Notes under the pieces: model-generated
Told to the model about the DNA's origin: nothing
The model's input: only the letters and a program-made list of their open reading frames with translations
Database searches by the model: none
From: Alphaproteobacteria bacterium
GTDB lineage: Bacteria > Pseudomonadota > Alphaproteobacteria > JAJFFI01
Length of the DNA: 64,000 bases
Direction: 5' to 3'
Assembly: GCA_030066595.1 (NCBI GenBank)
Contig: JASJBI010000003.1
Location: 29,552 to 93,551, forward strand
Shown: piece after piece, positions 1 through 9,391 of the stretch
Layout of the letters: each line of letters starts with the position of its first letter
Numbering within the stretch: the stretch's first letter is position 1
Program-made: the position numbers and the translations under genes

Positions 1-829
1 GCGCCTCGTCAGGGCGGCCCAGCCCCTGGAATACGGTCCCCCTGCTGTTGTGCGCCTCCGCCAGCCCCGGCGCCAGCCGAAGCGCCTCTTCCAACGCCAG
101 GAGCGCGTCTTCCCGACGGCCCAGGCGATTCAGGGCCATTCCGCGATTGACGTGCGCCACTGCGGCGTCCGGGGCCGTGCGCACCGCTGCGTCGAAGGCG
201 GCCAGGGCCTCGGTAAACCGGCCCAACGCGTTTAGGACGTTGCCTTTGTTGTTGTGCGCTTCAGCGAACTCGGGCCGGATCGCGAGAGCGGCGTCGAACG
301 CCGCCAGCGCGTCCTCGAGACGGCCCATTGCGGCGAGCGCATTGGCACGATTGTAGTGCGCCTCGGCATAAGCCGCATCCAGGTCCAGCGCCCGGTCATA
401 GGCCGCCAAGGCGTCGCCCAACCGGCCCTCCAGGGCCAGGGCGTTGCCGCGATTGTTGTGCGCCTCCGCGTTCCCGTCATCCAGGCGCAGCGCCTCGTCA
501 TAAGCCGCCAGCGATTCCGCCGAGCGGCCCAAATCCTGCAGAACATAGCCGCGGTTGTTGTGGTATAGCGCGACGGAGGGGTCCTGCGCGATCGCCCGAT
601 CGATCAGGTCAAGAGCCTCGTCCAGCTTTCCGGTCTGTCGCGCGACCAAACCCAGGAGATGCAGCGCATCCGGGTTGTCCGGCTCTTCGTCCAAGAGCGC
701 TCGATAGATGCGTTCCGCCGCGCCGAGCCGGCCCGATCGATGCAACTCTAGGGCCTTGCCGATCCGCTCCCGGCTAGGGTCGCCCGTGCGGGAATTGTGT
801 TTGGTTGGCTGCGGGAATTCGGGCTTCAT
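1..829 (-). CDS. Tetratricopeptide (TPR) repeat protein, C-terminus beyond window edge
   Basis: Reading leftward from the ATG at 829, the frame stays open to base 1 (276 codons), so the gene is cut by the window. After about 25 N-terminal residues the protein is an array of 34-residue TPR units. The pattern A-H-N-N-R-G-N followed by L-G-R-x-x-D-A-L-A-A-Y/F-D-x-A recurs at least six times, with strongly conserved YHNNRG, AHNNRG, AHYNRA, AHNNKG and AHVNRG starts. TPR arrays are protein-binding scaffolds; in this class they often sit at the N-terminus of glycosyltransferase or sulfotransferase proteins, so a catalytic domain may lie outside the window. No signal peptide is evident. The reading on the opposite strand is its shadow. 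Confidence 0.8.
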   Translation of the reverse strand, partial: MKPEFPQPTKHNSRTGDPSRERIGKALELHRSGRLGAAERIYRALLDEEPDNPDALHLLGLVARQTGKLDEALDLIDRAIAQDPSVALYHNNRGYVLQDLGRSAESLAAYDEALRLDDGNAEAHNNRGNALALEGRLGDALAAYDRALDLDAAYAEAHYNRANALAAMGRLEDALAAFDAALAIRPEFAEAHNNKGNVLNALGRFTEALAAFDAAVRTAPDAAVAHVNRGMALNRLGRREDALLALEEALRLAPGLAEAHNSRGTVFQGLGRPDEA

Positions 830-998
830 GGCATGGATCTTCGATGCCGTCGGGCCCCTTCGTTACCTCCGGCACGTTAACCGGTGGTTACCAGGCGCTT
901 TCGGCTGGCAGCATATTGAGGCAGGAGCCCGATCCTCGCAATCCCGGTCGATCCGCCGGCGACCGTCGCATGGGGTGCGCCTCGACGGATCGCGCCAC

Positions 999-3900
999 TC
1001 ACGATCCGCCGTCGCCGCCAAATAGCTGTCGTATCACGTGCGGTGTCAAGGAGGTTACGGTCTTGACCTCGACCCTGGGGTTTTTCGACGGGCCGGTCAG
1101 CCGGTAGTCGAACGCCACGAGACCGCCGTCCCTGGAGAACAGGCCCTGGATGACCGGGATGTTCCGCAGCACCCCGCTGACATTGTCCAATGGAACCATC
1201 ATGCCATGCAGGTCGTACTGGTCGCTGGCGAAACTGTAGCGGCCGATTATGGTGGCGCCGAGCGACGCGGACTTCAGTCGCAAGAGCTCGGTGCTGACCA
1301 CCTCGTCGCGGAGCATGAGTTCGCCGGACAGGCTGTCGATCACCAGACCCTCCGAAAGCATCAGCCGCTGGAGGCCGGTCAGCGACGTGCCGGCGAGGAT
1401 CCGCGCCGTCATGCTGCCCTGGCCGGTTCGAAAGTTGGTCACGGATACCTTTGCCTGCAAAGGATCATCCGGCCGCCGGCCTTTGGTCTCACCAGCGACC
1501 TCCAAGCGCCCGCCTGCCACGCCCCGCTCAAAGTCCAGTGCTTGCAACAGGGCGCCCGCGTCCTCGGCCTTTGCGGAGAGCACGTAAGGTCCAGCCGGGC
1601 CTGGCGCGAACGAGACCTTGAAGGACCCTGGCGCAGACGCGCTCGCGCCCTGTGGCGCCGGCGGGGGCTGCAACTGGCCATCTCGGATCACCGTGCGCCC
1701 GGAGGCACGGATCTCTCGCCAACCGCCTCCGGCATAGTGAAGCACCACGTCCATATCTTCGATGGCATGGTTCGGAGCATCCTTGTTGAGCACGAGCCGT
1801 TTGCTCCGGCTCCGGCCCCGAACATCCGCATCATTGAGTGTGAGCTCGGCCAACAGCGGGAACGACAGATCCAGCGCTGAATGCACGCTGCCGACGGCGT
1901 CTTTCGGCTCCAGGCCGATCGCGCCGATCAGATCGAGCCGCGGCTCGTTGAGCAGCGACAGGAACGTGCGCATGGGTCCTTCGAGCCCGGCCTTCAGGGT
2001 CATGTTTTGGAGCTCTTTGTCCAGGCCCGTGATCGCGACTTCCGCATCCGTCATTGTAAGGTCGGTAATCTTGGCGCCGGGCACGATCTTGAAAGTCATG
2101 GTCTTGCTGTCATAGCGGGCCGAGCCGGTAACGCCGGTGACGGGCGCCAGCGGCCGCATATAGTGGACTTCCAGGTCCTTGAATTCGATCTTGCCCCCGA
2201 TGCGGGCGATCCTGGCCTTGTCGACGTTGCCCTCGGGGACCCGAAGAGTGAGTTCCGCGGTGACGCGGTCGACGGATCCGGCAGAGATGTTCTCCGTGAC
2301 CCACTCGCGGCCGCCCTCCGCCGCACCTTTTGGCCAGTAGCGCTCGAGCTGGTTCAGTGCCAGCTTTCCGACCTCCGCCTGCGCGCTGATCGTTCCCTTG
2401 GCTCCGAGATCCTTGGCGGTGGCCTTGATGGTGATGGTCGGTCCAATTCCCGCCTGTTTGCCCAGGCTGAGCGAGATCTCGTCGACCTTGGCGCTTCCGG
2501 CGGCCGCGTCGTACTCACCACGCGCTTTCAACGCGGCCACGTCGATCGCGTCGGGGAAGGTCTTTGGGTAATTGAGCGTGCCTGCGGCGCCTGTTACCTC
2601 CACGCCGAGACGCATCAGCGCGCCTTCGCGATCGAGGCTCGCCGTGATCTCGCCGGTCAACGGAATGCGGGCCCCTTTGAGGTCACCCACCTGGCTCGTG
2701 ATGGCTGACATGGTGGATGGATCGAGATCCGCGAACTTGGCGACCACGTCGAAATGGTCCGTCGCCTCGGCGTAGGCCACCTTCGCCTGCAATTGGGCCT
2801 CCGGCCCCTCGGTCGGAAGTATTGCGCTCAAATCGGCCGCGAGACGCGTCAATTCGGCGGTGCCCAAGCGCAACTCCGGCACCTTGAGCTCCAACTCGGC
2901 CGTTGCCCGGTCGATGCTTCCGGCGCGGATGTTCTCGAGCACCCAGTCGCGGGCGCCGGCGGCCGCGTCTGGCGGCCAGTATTTCGCGAGCGACTCGATC
3001 TCCACCGCTTGCAGCTCGCCGTGGGCGCGGACAAAGGGGACGTCCTGACGCAGATTGTCGGCATCGGCCTTGATGGCTATGGCGGGCCCCTCTTCGCCCG
3101 GCCGGCCAAGCGTGAGGGACAGGTTCTTGATTGCGGCGCTGCCGACCGTGCCATCAAACCGACCGTGCGCTTCGAAGGCTGCCACGGGAACCGGCACCGG
3201 CAGGATGCCCGGATAGGACACCTCTCCCGGCCGCCCGGTCATGTCGACGATGAGCTCTTCAATCTTTCCGTCCAGTCCGGCTCTGCCGAGAATCGTGCCG
3301 AAGAGAGGGACCTCAACACCGACGAGGGGGTCCAGCTCCGGCATCCCTACGACCGCCGCCAGCATGGACGGCATCAGGTCCGAAAAGGACGCCTCGACAT
3401 CCAGCTTTTTGGTCGATTTGTCGTACAGCACGTCGCCGTGCAGCGAAGCCACCTGTACCTCGGTGGCGATCTGCAAGTCGAGGTCCACGTCGACACCCTG
3501 CGCGTGGCGCAGGAATTCGAGCCGGCTCACCGGTACCGACAGCGTCTTGCCGCTCGCCTCGTCCGTGATCGTGAGATTGCTTTCCTCGAACGTGATACTT
3601 CTCAGATAAGCGAGCGGCTGGTCCCAGTCTGGTTCGGCGAGAATCCAGTCGATGTACTCCCCTGTCGTCCCAGACCAGTCGGCCTCCGCTCCAGCCTGGC
3701 TGTCGTCGGCTCCCGGCTCTGCAACGCTTGTCGTTGGCGCGCCGCGGCGCAGACTGAAGCTCCCGTCCGCGGCACGGTAGAGTTGGAAACTCGCCCGATC
3801 CACGGCGATCGACTTGATGCCGATGACGCCGCGAAAGAAGGCGCGACGGCTGAGCCCGACCCTGATCTGCTCGATCCGAAGGCGGGTGGTGCCATCCGGG

Positions 3901-4154
3901 CGCATGTCGCGCACATCGCGCGCCTGGAGCTGCAGCTCGCGTCTCGCGCTGTCCCAGGCAATCACGGTATCGGCGATCTCCACGCGATCGCCGGTCTTCG
4001 GATCGTCGAGCGCCTCTTGCAGATAGGGTGTCAGGAACGCGAGCGAGATCGGTCCGGACGAAAGGCGCCACGTGATCGCAATCACGACCACGACGACGGC
4101 CGCGATCAGGCCAAGGGCAATCTTGGAAATGAGCTTGAGCGCGCGGCGCGTCAT
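999..4154 (-). CDS. AsmA/YhdP-like large envelope protein (DUF3971 type)
   Basis: A 1051-residue protein with one N-terminal membrane anchor (about residues 10-32, rich in A, V and I) followed by a very long extracytoplasmic region of beta-rich repeats. Two internal blocks are clearly related: one begins YPGILPVPVPVAAFEAHG and the other YPKTFPDAIDVAALKARG. Each is followed by LSLTLGR or LSLSLGK and a segment ending in K/R-Y-W-P, then W-V-x-E-N-I-x-A-G-S. This is typical of the YhdP/AsmA-like group. AsmA-clan proteins are thought to form hydrophobic grooves carrying phospholipids from inner to outer membrane; that role is from the family, not seen here. The start was set at the ATG at 4154; an in-frame TTG at 4214 would add 20 unlikely residues. 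Confidence 0.8.
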   Translation of the reverse strand: MTRRALKLISKIALGLIAAVVVVVIAITWRLSSGPISLAFLTPYLQEALDDPKTGDRVEIADTVIAWDSARRELQLQARDVRDMRPDGTTRLRIEQIRVGLSRRAFFRGVIGIKSIAVDRASFQLYRAADGSFSLRRGAPTTSVAEPGADDSQAGAEADWSGTTGEYIDWILAEPDWDQPLAYLRSITFEESNLTITDEASGKTLSVPVSRLEFLRHAQGVDVDLDLQIATEVQVASLHGDVLYDKSTKKLDVEASFSDLMPSMLAAVVGMPELDPLVGVEVPLFGTILGRAGLDGKIEELIVDMTGRPGEVSYPGILPVPVPVAAFEAHGRFDGTVGSAAIKNLSLTLGRPGEEGPAIAIKADADNLRQDVPFVRAHGELQAVEIESLAKYWPPDAAAGARDWVLENIRAGSIDRATAELELKVPELRLGTAELTRLAADLSAILPTEGPEAQLQAKVAYAEATDHFDVVAKFADLDPSTMSAITSQVGDLKGARIPLTGEITASLDREGALMRLGVEVTGAAGTLNYPKTFPDAIDVAALKARGEYDAAAGSAKVDEISLSLGKQAGIGPTITIKATAKDLGAKGTISAQAEVGKLALNQLERYWPKGAAEGGREWVTENISAGSVDRVTAELTLRVPEGNVDKARIARIGGKIEFKDLEVHYMRPLAPVTGVTGSARYDSKTMTFKIVPGAKITDLTMTDAEVAITGLDKELQNMTLKAGLEGPMRTFLSLLNEPRLDLIGAIGLEPKDAVGSVHSALDLSFPLLAELTLNDADVRGRSRSKRLVLNKDAPNHAIEDMDVVLHYAGGGWREIRASGRTVIRDGQLQPPPAPQGASASAPGSFKVSFAPGPAGPYVLSAKAEDAGALLQALDFERGVAGGRLEVAGETKGRRPDDPLQAKVSVTNFRTGQGSMTARILAGTSLTGLQRLMLSEGLVIDSLSGELMLRDEVVSTELLRLKSASLGATIIGRYSFASDQYDLHGMMVPLDNVSGVLRNIPVIQGLFSRDGGLVAFDYRLTGPSKNPRVEVKTVTSLTPHVIRQLFGGDGGS

Positions 4155-4297
4155 CGGCGGCGCAGTCCTTTGGAAGAAGTAGGAAAATTCATCATAGCCA
4201 TTCTCGCGCGACAATGTGGCCGCAAAAGGTCGCTCGCCGATTGCCCTGGATGCCCTTCCCGCTCACAACGGAGAGCTTCAGGCCCGCTGAGCTACCG

Positions 4298-5875
4298 TCA
4301 GGCGATACTTGCCTGAGCCGGGATCATCCGTTCGAGCGCCTCGAGCCGGTCCGCTTCTCGCGCCGGCTTGTCCCAGCGGATGCGCTTGATGCGCGGAAAG
4401 CGCATGGCCACGCCCGACTTGTGCCGCGGCGAGGGATGGATGCTGTCGAAGGCGACCTCCAGCACCAGGTCTTTGTCCACTTCGCGCACGGGGCCGAAGC
4501 GGTTGGTCGTGTGGTTGCGGACCCAGCGGTCCAGCTCCCTGAGTTCCTCATCCGTAAAGCCGAAATACGCCTTGCCGACAGGCACCAGCGATTCGTCCCG
4601 CCAGGCGCCGAAGGTGTAGTCCGAATAGTAGGAGGACCGCTTGCCGTGGCCGCGCTGGGCATACATCAGCACCACGTCGGCGGTCAGCGGGTCGCGCTTC
4701 CACTTGTACCAGGGCCCCTTGCTGCGCCCGCCCAGATAGGCGCTGTCCCGGCGCTTGAGCATCAGCCCTTCGATGCCGAGCGCCCGGGTCCCGGCCCTGA
4801 GCCGCGCCAGATGTTCCCATTCGTCGACCGAGACCAATTCGGACAGTGTCAGCCGTTCGCTGCCGGTTCGCGCGACGAAATCCTCGAGCCGATCCCGGCG
4901 GCTGCTCAGCGGCAGGGCACGCAGGTCCTCGCCGCCGTCGAACAGGATGTCGTAAGCGCAGACGAAGGCTGGGTGCTGGTCCAGCATCTTGCGTCCCACG
5001 GTCTTGCGGTTGAGCCGCTGCTGCAGTGCGTTGAACGGGGCGGGCGCGCCGTCCGGCGCCCGGACCAGAAGCTCGCCGTCGAGCACGCCTTCGAAGGCCG
5101 CGGCCTCGACCACGTCCGGGAAGGTCGCGCTGATGTCGTCGCCGGAGCGGGAATAAAGCCGCCGCTCGCCGCCGACCGAGGCAAGCTGGACCCGGATGCC
5201 GTCCCACTTCCATTCGACTTGGTAGGCCCCAAGATCGAGGCGCACGTCGTCTTCGAGCGGATGGGCCAGCATGAACGGCCGGAAGGTGGGCAGGCCCGAG
5301 ACGTCCGGCTTGGACTCGCGGCCGTCGAGCCAGTCGAAGAGCCGCCCATAGGGAGGCTTGAGCCCGTGCCAGACTTCCTCGATCTCGTCCAGCGGCGTGT
5401 CGAAGGCTTCGGCCAGGGCGGTCTTGGCGAGCCGCGCGGAGACGCCCACGCGCAGCCCTCCGGTGACCAGCTTGAGGAGCGCCCAGCGCTCGCCCGCGGT
5501 CATGCCGTCGAGCCAACCGGCCAGGAGTTCCGGCACCCGGTCGCGGGCGGCGAGGCCGAGCGCGTCCACCACCTCCGACAGCCGCGGCGCCTGCCGCGGC
5601 CCGTCGCCCGGCCAGATCAGGGCGCAGGTCTCGGCCAGATCGCCCACATAGTCATAGGACAGGGCGAACAGCACCGGGTCCGTACGCTCGGCGGCGAGCG
5701 CGCGTAGCATGGCGGGCTTGGCGCTCGCCAGGCTCAGGCCGCCGGTCAGCGCCGCAAGCCCCCAGCCCCGGTCCGGGTCCGGCACGGTCGTGAAATAGCG
5801 GCCCATGAGGCGCAGCTTGCCGTTGCGCGAGGGCGTGTAGACCAGCCCGTCCAGCAGCTCGGCGAAGGGCGTCAT
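4298..5875 (-). CDS. ATP-dependent DNA ligase of the ligase-associated repair cassette
   Basis: A 525-residue ATP-dependent DNA ligase that seals nicks through an enzyme-adenylate. The nucleotidyltransferase motif I is EWKWDGIR with the adenylated lysine at about residue 223. An N-terminal DNA-binding domain (about 1-190), the adenylation domain (200-405) and a C-terminal OB-fold domain follow the usual order for bacterial cisplatin-type ligases. The ATG at 5875 overlaps the stop of the upstream exonuclease (ATGA), so the two are translationally coupled. A longer in-frame reading upstream to 6340 lies inside the exonuclease gene and is not real. With the helicase and PdeM across the divergent gap, it forms the four-gene ligase-associated DNA damage response set. 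Confidence 0.93.
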   Translation of the reverse strand: MTPFAELLDGLVYTPSRNGKLRLMGRYFTTVPDPDRGWGLAALTGGLSLASAKPAMLRALAAERTDPVLFALSYDYVGDLAETCALIWPGDGPRQAPRLSEVVDALGLAARDRVPELLAGWLDGMTAGERWALLKLVTGGLRVGVSARLAKTALAEAFDTPLDEIEEVWHGLKPPYGRLFDWLDGRESKPDVSGLPTFRPFMLAHPLEDDVRLDLGAYQVEWKWDGIRVQLASVGGERRLYSRSGDDISATFPDVVEAAAFEGVLDGELLVRAPDGAPAPFNALQQRLNRKTVGRKMLDQHPAFVCAYDILFDGGEDLRALPLSSRRDRLEDFVARTGSERLTLSELVSVDEWEHLARLRAGTRALGIEGLMLKRRDSAYLGGRSKGPWYKWKRDPLTADVVLMYAQRGHGKRSSYYSDYTFGAWRDESLVPVGKAYFGFTDEELRELDRWVRNHTTNRFGPVREVDKDLVLEVAFDSIHPSPRHKSGVAMRFPRIKRIRWDKPAREADRLEALERMIPAQASIA

Positions 5876-6888
5876 TCCGCCTCCTCCTCGCGCCCCACCA
5901 GCGCCAGCGCACGGGCGCGGTAGCCCTTCTGCTGGGCCCAATGCACCAGGGCGTCCTCCCGGCCATGGGTGACCCAGAGCTCGGGCGCCGCCACGTCCGA
6001 GATGGTCTGAGTGAGCTCGTCCCAGTCGGCATGGTCCGAGAGGACCAGCGGCAGCTCGACGCCCCGCTGCCGCGCCCGCTGGCGCACCCGCATCCAGCCC
6101 GAGGCCATTGCCGTGACGGGCTCGGGCAGGCGGCGGGACCAGCGGTCCCGCAGGGCGCCGGGCGGCGCCAGCACGAGGGCGCCTCGCAGTTCGTCCTTGT
6201 CCGCCTCGCCGGCGGCCCGTAAAGGCCCCAATTCGACGCCGAGCCGTCCATAGAGGTCGCACAGCGCGGCCAGGGCGCCATGGAGATAGATCGGCCGATC
6301 GTAGCCCGCCTCGCGCAGCAGCCGGATCACCCGCTGGCATTTGCCCAATGCGTAGACGCCGACGAGATGTGCGCGCTCGGGAAAGGCGGCTATGGATGCC
6401 AACAGCCGGCCGATCTCTTCACCGTCCTCCGGATGGCGGAAGACCGGCAGGCCGAAGGTCGCCTCGGTGACGAAGACATCGCAGGGCACCGGCTCGAAGG
6501 GCGGACAGGTGGGATCCCGCCGGCGCTTGTAGTCGCCCGAGACCACGATCCGCTGACCCGCATATTCCAGCACCACCTGGGCCGAGCCCAGCACATGGCC
6601 CGCCGGCGCGAGCCAGAGGCGCGCGTCGCCCAGCTCGATCGTCTCGCCATAGGCCAGGGGTTGGAATCGCCTGCCGGCGTCCTCGCCGTAGCGGGCCTGC
6701 ATGATCGCGATGGTATCGGGCGTCGCGATCACGTCCGTGTTGCCGGGGCGTGCATGGTCGCCATGGCCATGGGTAATGACGGCGCGCTCAGCCGGCCGGG
6801 CCGGATCGATGTAGAAATTGCCGGGCCGACAGTGGATCCCCGCGTCCGTGACGCTGATCCAGTCTTCCGGTTTCGTCCGTAAGGCCAT
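5872..6888 (-). CDS. Ligase-associated DNA exonuclease (metallo-beta-lactamase fold)
   Basis: A 338-residue metallo-beta-lactamase/CPSF-like nuclease. The metal motif THGHGDHA lies at residues 39-46, a G-H-V-L-G-S-A stretch follows near residue 105, S-G-D-Y-K near 125, and a C-terminal LSDHADW near 290; all are hallmarks of the ligase-associated exonuclease family. The ATG at 6888 is preferred because residues further upstream lie in the divergent gap and antisense to the helicase. It precedes and overlaps the ligase gene by four bases. Family knowledge predicts processing of damaged DNA ends before ligation. The 40-bp gap to the divergent helicase start (6929) must hold both promoters. Confidence 0.92.
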   Translation of the reverse strand: MALRTKPEDWISVTDAGIHCRPGNFYIDPARPAERAVITHGHGDHARPGNTDVIATPDTIAIMQARYGEDAGRRFQPLAYGETIELGDARLWLAPAGHVLGSAQVVLEYAGQRIVVSGDYKRRRDPTCPPFEPVPCDVFVTEATFGLPVFRHPEDGEEIGRLLASIAAFPERAHLVGVYALGKCQRVIRLLREAGYDRPIYLHGALAALCDLYGRLGVELGPLRAAGEADKDELRGALVLAPPGALRDRWSRRLPEPVTAMASGWMRVRQRARQRGVELPLVLSDHADWDELTQTISDVAAPELWVTHGREDALVHWAQQKGYRARALALVGREEEAE

Positions 6889-6928
6889 AATACATGCAAT
6901 ATGGCGGCGTGCGCCGCCCGGGTCCATC

Positions 6929-9391
6929 ATGGGAACAGGGATGCACGGAGTCGCCGATCCGGCCTTGCCGAAGACGTTTCGCGACTGGTTCGCGGGCCGC
7001 GGCTGGTCGCCGCATGCGCACCAGCTCGCCATGCTGGCTGCGACCAACGCCGGCGCGCACGCCCTCTTGATCGCGCCGACCGGCGGCGGCAAGACGCTGG
7101 CCGGGTTCCTGCCGAGCCTGATCGAGCTGGCCGAGGCGCCGGCGCGGACCGGCCTGCACACTCTCTACGTCTCGCCCTTGAAGGCGCTTGCGGTGGACAT
7201 CGCCCGCAATCTGGAAGCGCCGGTGGCCGAGATGGGGCTGCCTGTCACCTGCGAGACGCGCACCGGCGACACGCCCCAGCACAAACGCGTGCGCCAGCGC
7301 CGCCGCCCGCCCGACATGCTGCTGACCACGCCGGAATCGTTGTCGCTGCTCCTGTCCTATCATGACGCGCCGGAGATGTTCCGGGGCCTGCGCTGCGTCG
7401 TGGTGGACGAGCTGCACAGCCTGGCGCCGGGCAAGCGCGGCGACCTCTTGGCGTTGGCGCTGTCGCGCATCGCCGCCTTGGCGCCCGAGTGCCGGCGGAT
7501 GGGCCTGTCGGCGACGGTGCACGACGAGAGGGGCTTTCGCCGTTGGCTCGCGCCGGGCGCCAAGAGTCGCGCGGTGCGGCTGATCCGGGGCGCCGATGCC
7601 CCCGACCCGGAGATCCGGATCCTGACCCCGGCGGCCCGGATCCCCTGGTCCGGCCACATGGCGCTGCACGGCTTGCCCGAGGTCTACGCAGCGATCCGCG
7701 CCCACCGGACCACGCTGGTCTTCGTCAACACCCGGGCCCAGGCCGAGCTGGTGTTCCAGGAACTCTGGCGGCTCAACGAGGACGGCCTCGCCATCGCACT
7801 CCACCATGGCAGCCTCGCGGTCGAGCAGCGGCGCCGGGTCGAGGCGGCCATGGCCAGGAGCGCGCTCAGGGCGGTGGTCTGCACCTCGTCTCTCGATTTG
7901 GGCATCGACTGGGGCGACGTCGATCTGGTGGTGCAGGTGGGCGCGCCCAAGGGCGTCAGCCGTCTCTTGCAGCGCATCGGCCGCGCCAACCACCGTTTCG
8001 ACGAGCCCAGCAAGGCGATCCTGGTGCCGGCCAACCGGTTCGAGTTCCTCGAGAGCCACGCCGCCGAGGCCGCCGCCGCGGCGCACGAGTTGGACGGCGA
8101 CCGGCTCGGTCCCGGCGGGCTCGACGTGCTGGCCCAGCATGTGCTCGGCACCGCCTGCAGCGGCCCGCTGGACGCGGACGCGCTCTATGCCCAGGTGAGC
8201 GGCGCGGCACCTTACGCCGATCTCGAGCGGGCCACCTTCGACGAGGTCGTGGATTTCGTGGCCACCGGCGGCTACGCTCTCGGCGCCTATGAGCGGTTCC
8301 GCCGCCTCAAGCGGGACGAGAACGGTCGCTATCGCGTCGCCTCGGGCCGGGTGGTGCGTCAATACCGCATGAACGCGGGCGTGATCGTCGATGCGCCGAC
8401 CCTCAAGGTGCGCTTCCGCAACGGCCGCACCCTGGGCCAGGTGGAGGAGTCCTTCGCCATGGGGCTGACGCCGGGCGATAGCTTCGCCTTCGCCGGGCAG
8501 CTTCTGCAATACGAGGAAATGCGCGAGCTTGCCATCATCGTGAGCCGTGCCAAGACGGCCAAAGAGCCCAAGGTGCCCGCCTATGTGGGTGGGCGGTTGC
8601 CGCTTTCGACCCATCTCGCCGACCGGGTGCGCGCGGCGCTGGCCGATCCCGCCGGCTGGAGCCAATATCCCGCCGAGGTGCAGGACTGGCTTAGCGAGCA
8701 GAAGACCCGGTCCACCTTTCCCGGCCCGGACGGCCTCTTGGTCGAGACCTTTCCCCGGGGCGACAAGCGCAGCCGGAAGGAATTTCTGGTCGCCTATTGC
8801 TTCGAGGGCCGCAATGCGCACCAAACGCTCGGCATGCTGCTGACCCGGCGCATGGAGCGCGCGGGCTTGCACCCCCTCGGCTTCGTCGCCACCGACTATG
8901 TGCTCGCAGTCTGGTCGCTCGAGCCCGCCGAGGACATGGACGCGCTCTTCGACCAGGACATGCTGGGCGACGACCTGGAAGCCTGGATGGACGAGAGCGC
9001 CATGCTGCGCCGATCGTTCCGCAACGTTGCCGTGATCGCCGGCTTGATCGAGCGGCGCCATCCGGGTCATGAGAAGACCGGGCGTCAGGTGACCTTCAAT
9101 TCCGATCTGATCTACGACGTGCTGCGCCGGCACGAACCGCGGCACATCCTCTTGCGCGCGACCCGGGCCGATGCGGCCACCGGGCTGACCGACGTGCGCC
9201 GGCTGGGCGAGATGCTGGTGCGCGTGCAGGGCAAGATCCGCCATGTTCGCCTCGACCGGGTCTCGCCCCTGGCCATCCCGGTGCTGCTCGAGATCGGCAA
9301 GGAGGCCGTCTATGGTTCGGCGCGGGACCGGCTTCTGGCCGACGAAATGGCGCTCATCGCCGAAGCCGGTCTGGGGCCGGGCGATGGCTGA
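6929..9391 (+). CDS. Ligase-associated DEXH-box DNA helicase (Lhr-like)
   Basis: An 820-residue superfamily 2 helicase of the Lhr type. Motif I is IAPTGGGKT (about residues 48-56), motif II is VVDELHS with a DELH box near 158, motif III is GLSATV, and motif VI includes QRIGRANHRFDEPSK near 350. A winged-helix and Lhr core domain fill the C-terminal half. Family members unwind or translocate on single-stranded DNA. The start at 6929 is chosen over upstream in-frame codons because those lie antisense to the exonuclease; ATG 6941 is an alternative. Its stop overlaps the start of pdeM by eight bases, so the two are coupled. An equally long reading on the opposite strand is a shadow. Confidence 0.93.
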   Translation: MGTGMHGVADPALPKTFRDWFAGRGWSPHAHQLAMLAATNAGAHALLIAPTGGGKTLAGFLPSLIELAEAPARTGLHTLYVSPLKALAVDIARNLEAPVAEMGLPVTCETRTGDTPQHKRVRQRRRPPDMLLTTPESLSLLLSYHDAPEMFRGLRCVVVDELHSLAPGKRGDLLALALSRIAALAPECRRMGLSATVHDERGFRRWLAPGAKSRAVRLIRGADAPDPEIRILTPAARIPWSGHMALHGLPEVYAAIRAHRTTLVFVNTRAQAELVFQELWRLNEDGLAIALHHGSLAVEQRRRVEAAMARSALRAVVCTSSLDLGIDWGDVDLVVQVGAPKGVSRLLQRIGRANHRFDEPSKAILVPANRFEFLESHAAEAAAAAHELDGDRLGPGGLDVLAQHVLGTACSGPLDADALYAQVSGAAPYADLERATFDEVVDFVATGGYALGAYERFRRLKRDENGRYRVASGRVVRQYRMNAGVIVDAPTLKVRFRNGRTLGQVEESFAMGLTPGDSFAFAGQLLQYEEMRELAIIVSRAKTAKEPKVPAYVGGRLPLSTHLADRVRAALADPAGWSQYPAEVQDWLSEQKTRSTFPGPDGLLVETFPRGDKRSRKEFLVAYCFEGRNAHQTLGMLLTRRMERAGLHPLGFVATDYVLAVWSLEPAEDMDALFDQDMLGDDLEAWMDESAMLRRSFRNVAVIAGLIERRHPGHEKTGRQVTFNSDLIYDVLRRHEPRHILLRATRADAATGLTDVRRLGEMLVRVQGKIRHVRLDRVSPLAIPVLLEIGKEAVYGSARDRLLADEMALIAEAGLGPGDG

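Noticed and set aside
4155..4214. Upstream TTG start of the AsmA-like protein
   Set aside because: It adds 20 residues with no family support before the membrane anchor; the ATG at 4154 is better.
2754..4316. 520-residue open reading on the plus strand
   Set aside because: Antisense to the AsmA/YhdP-like gene; composition is typical of a shadow frame.
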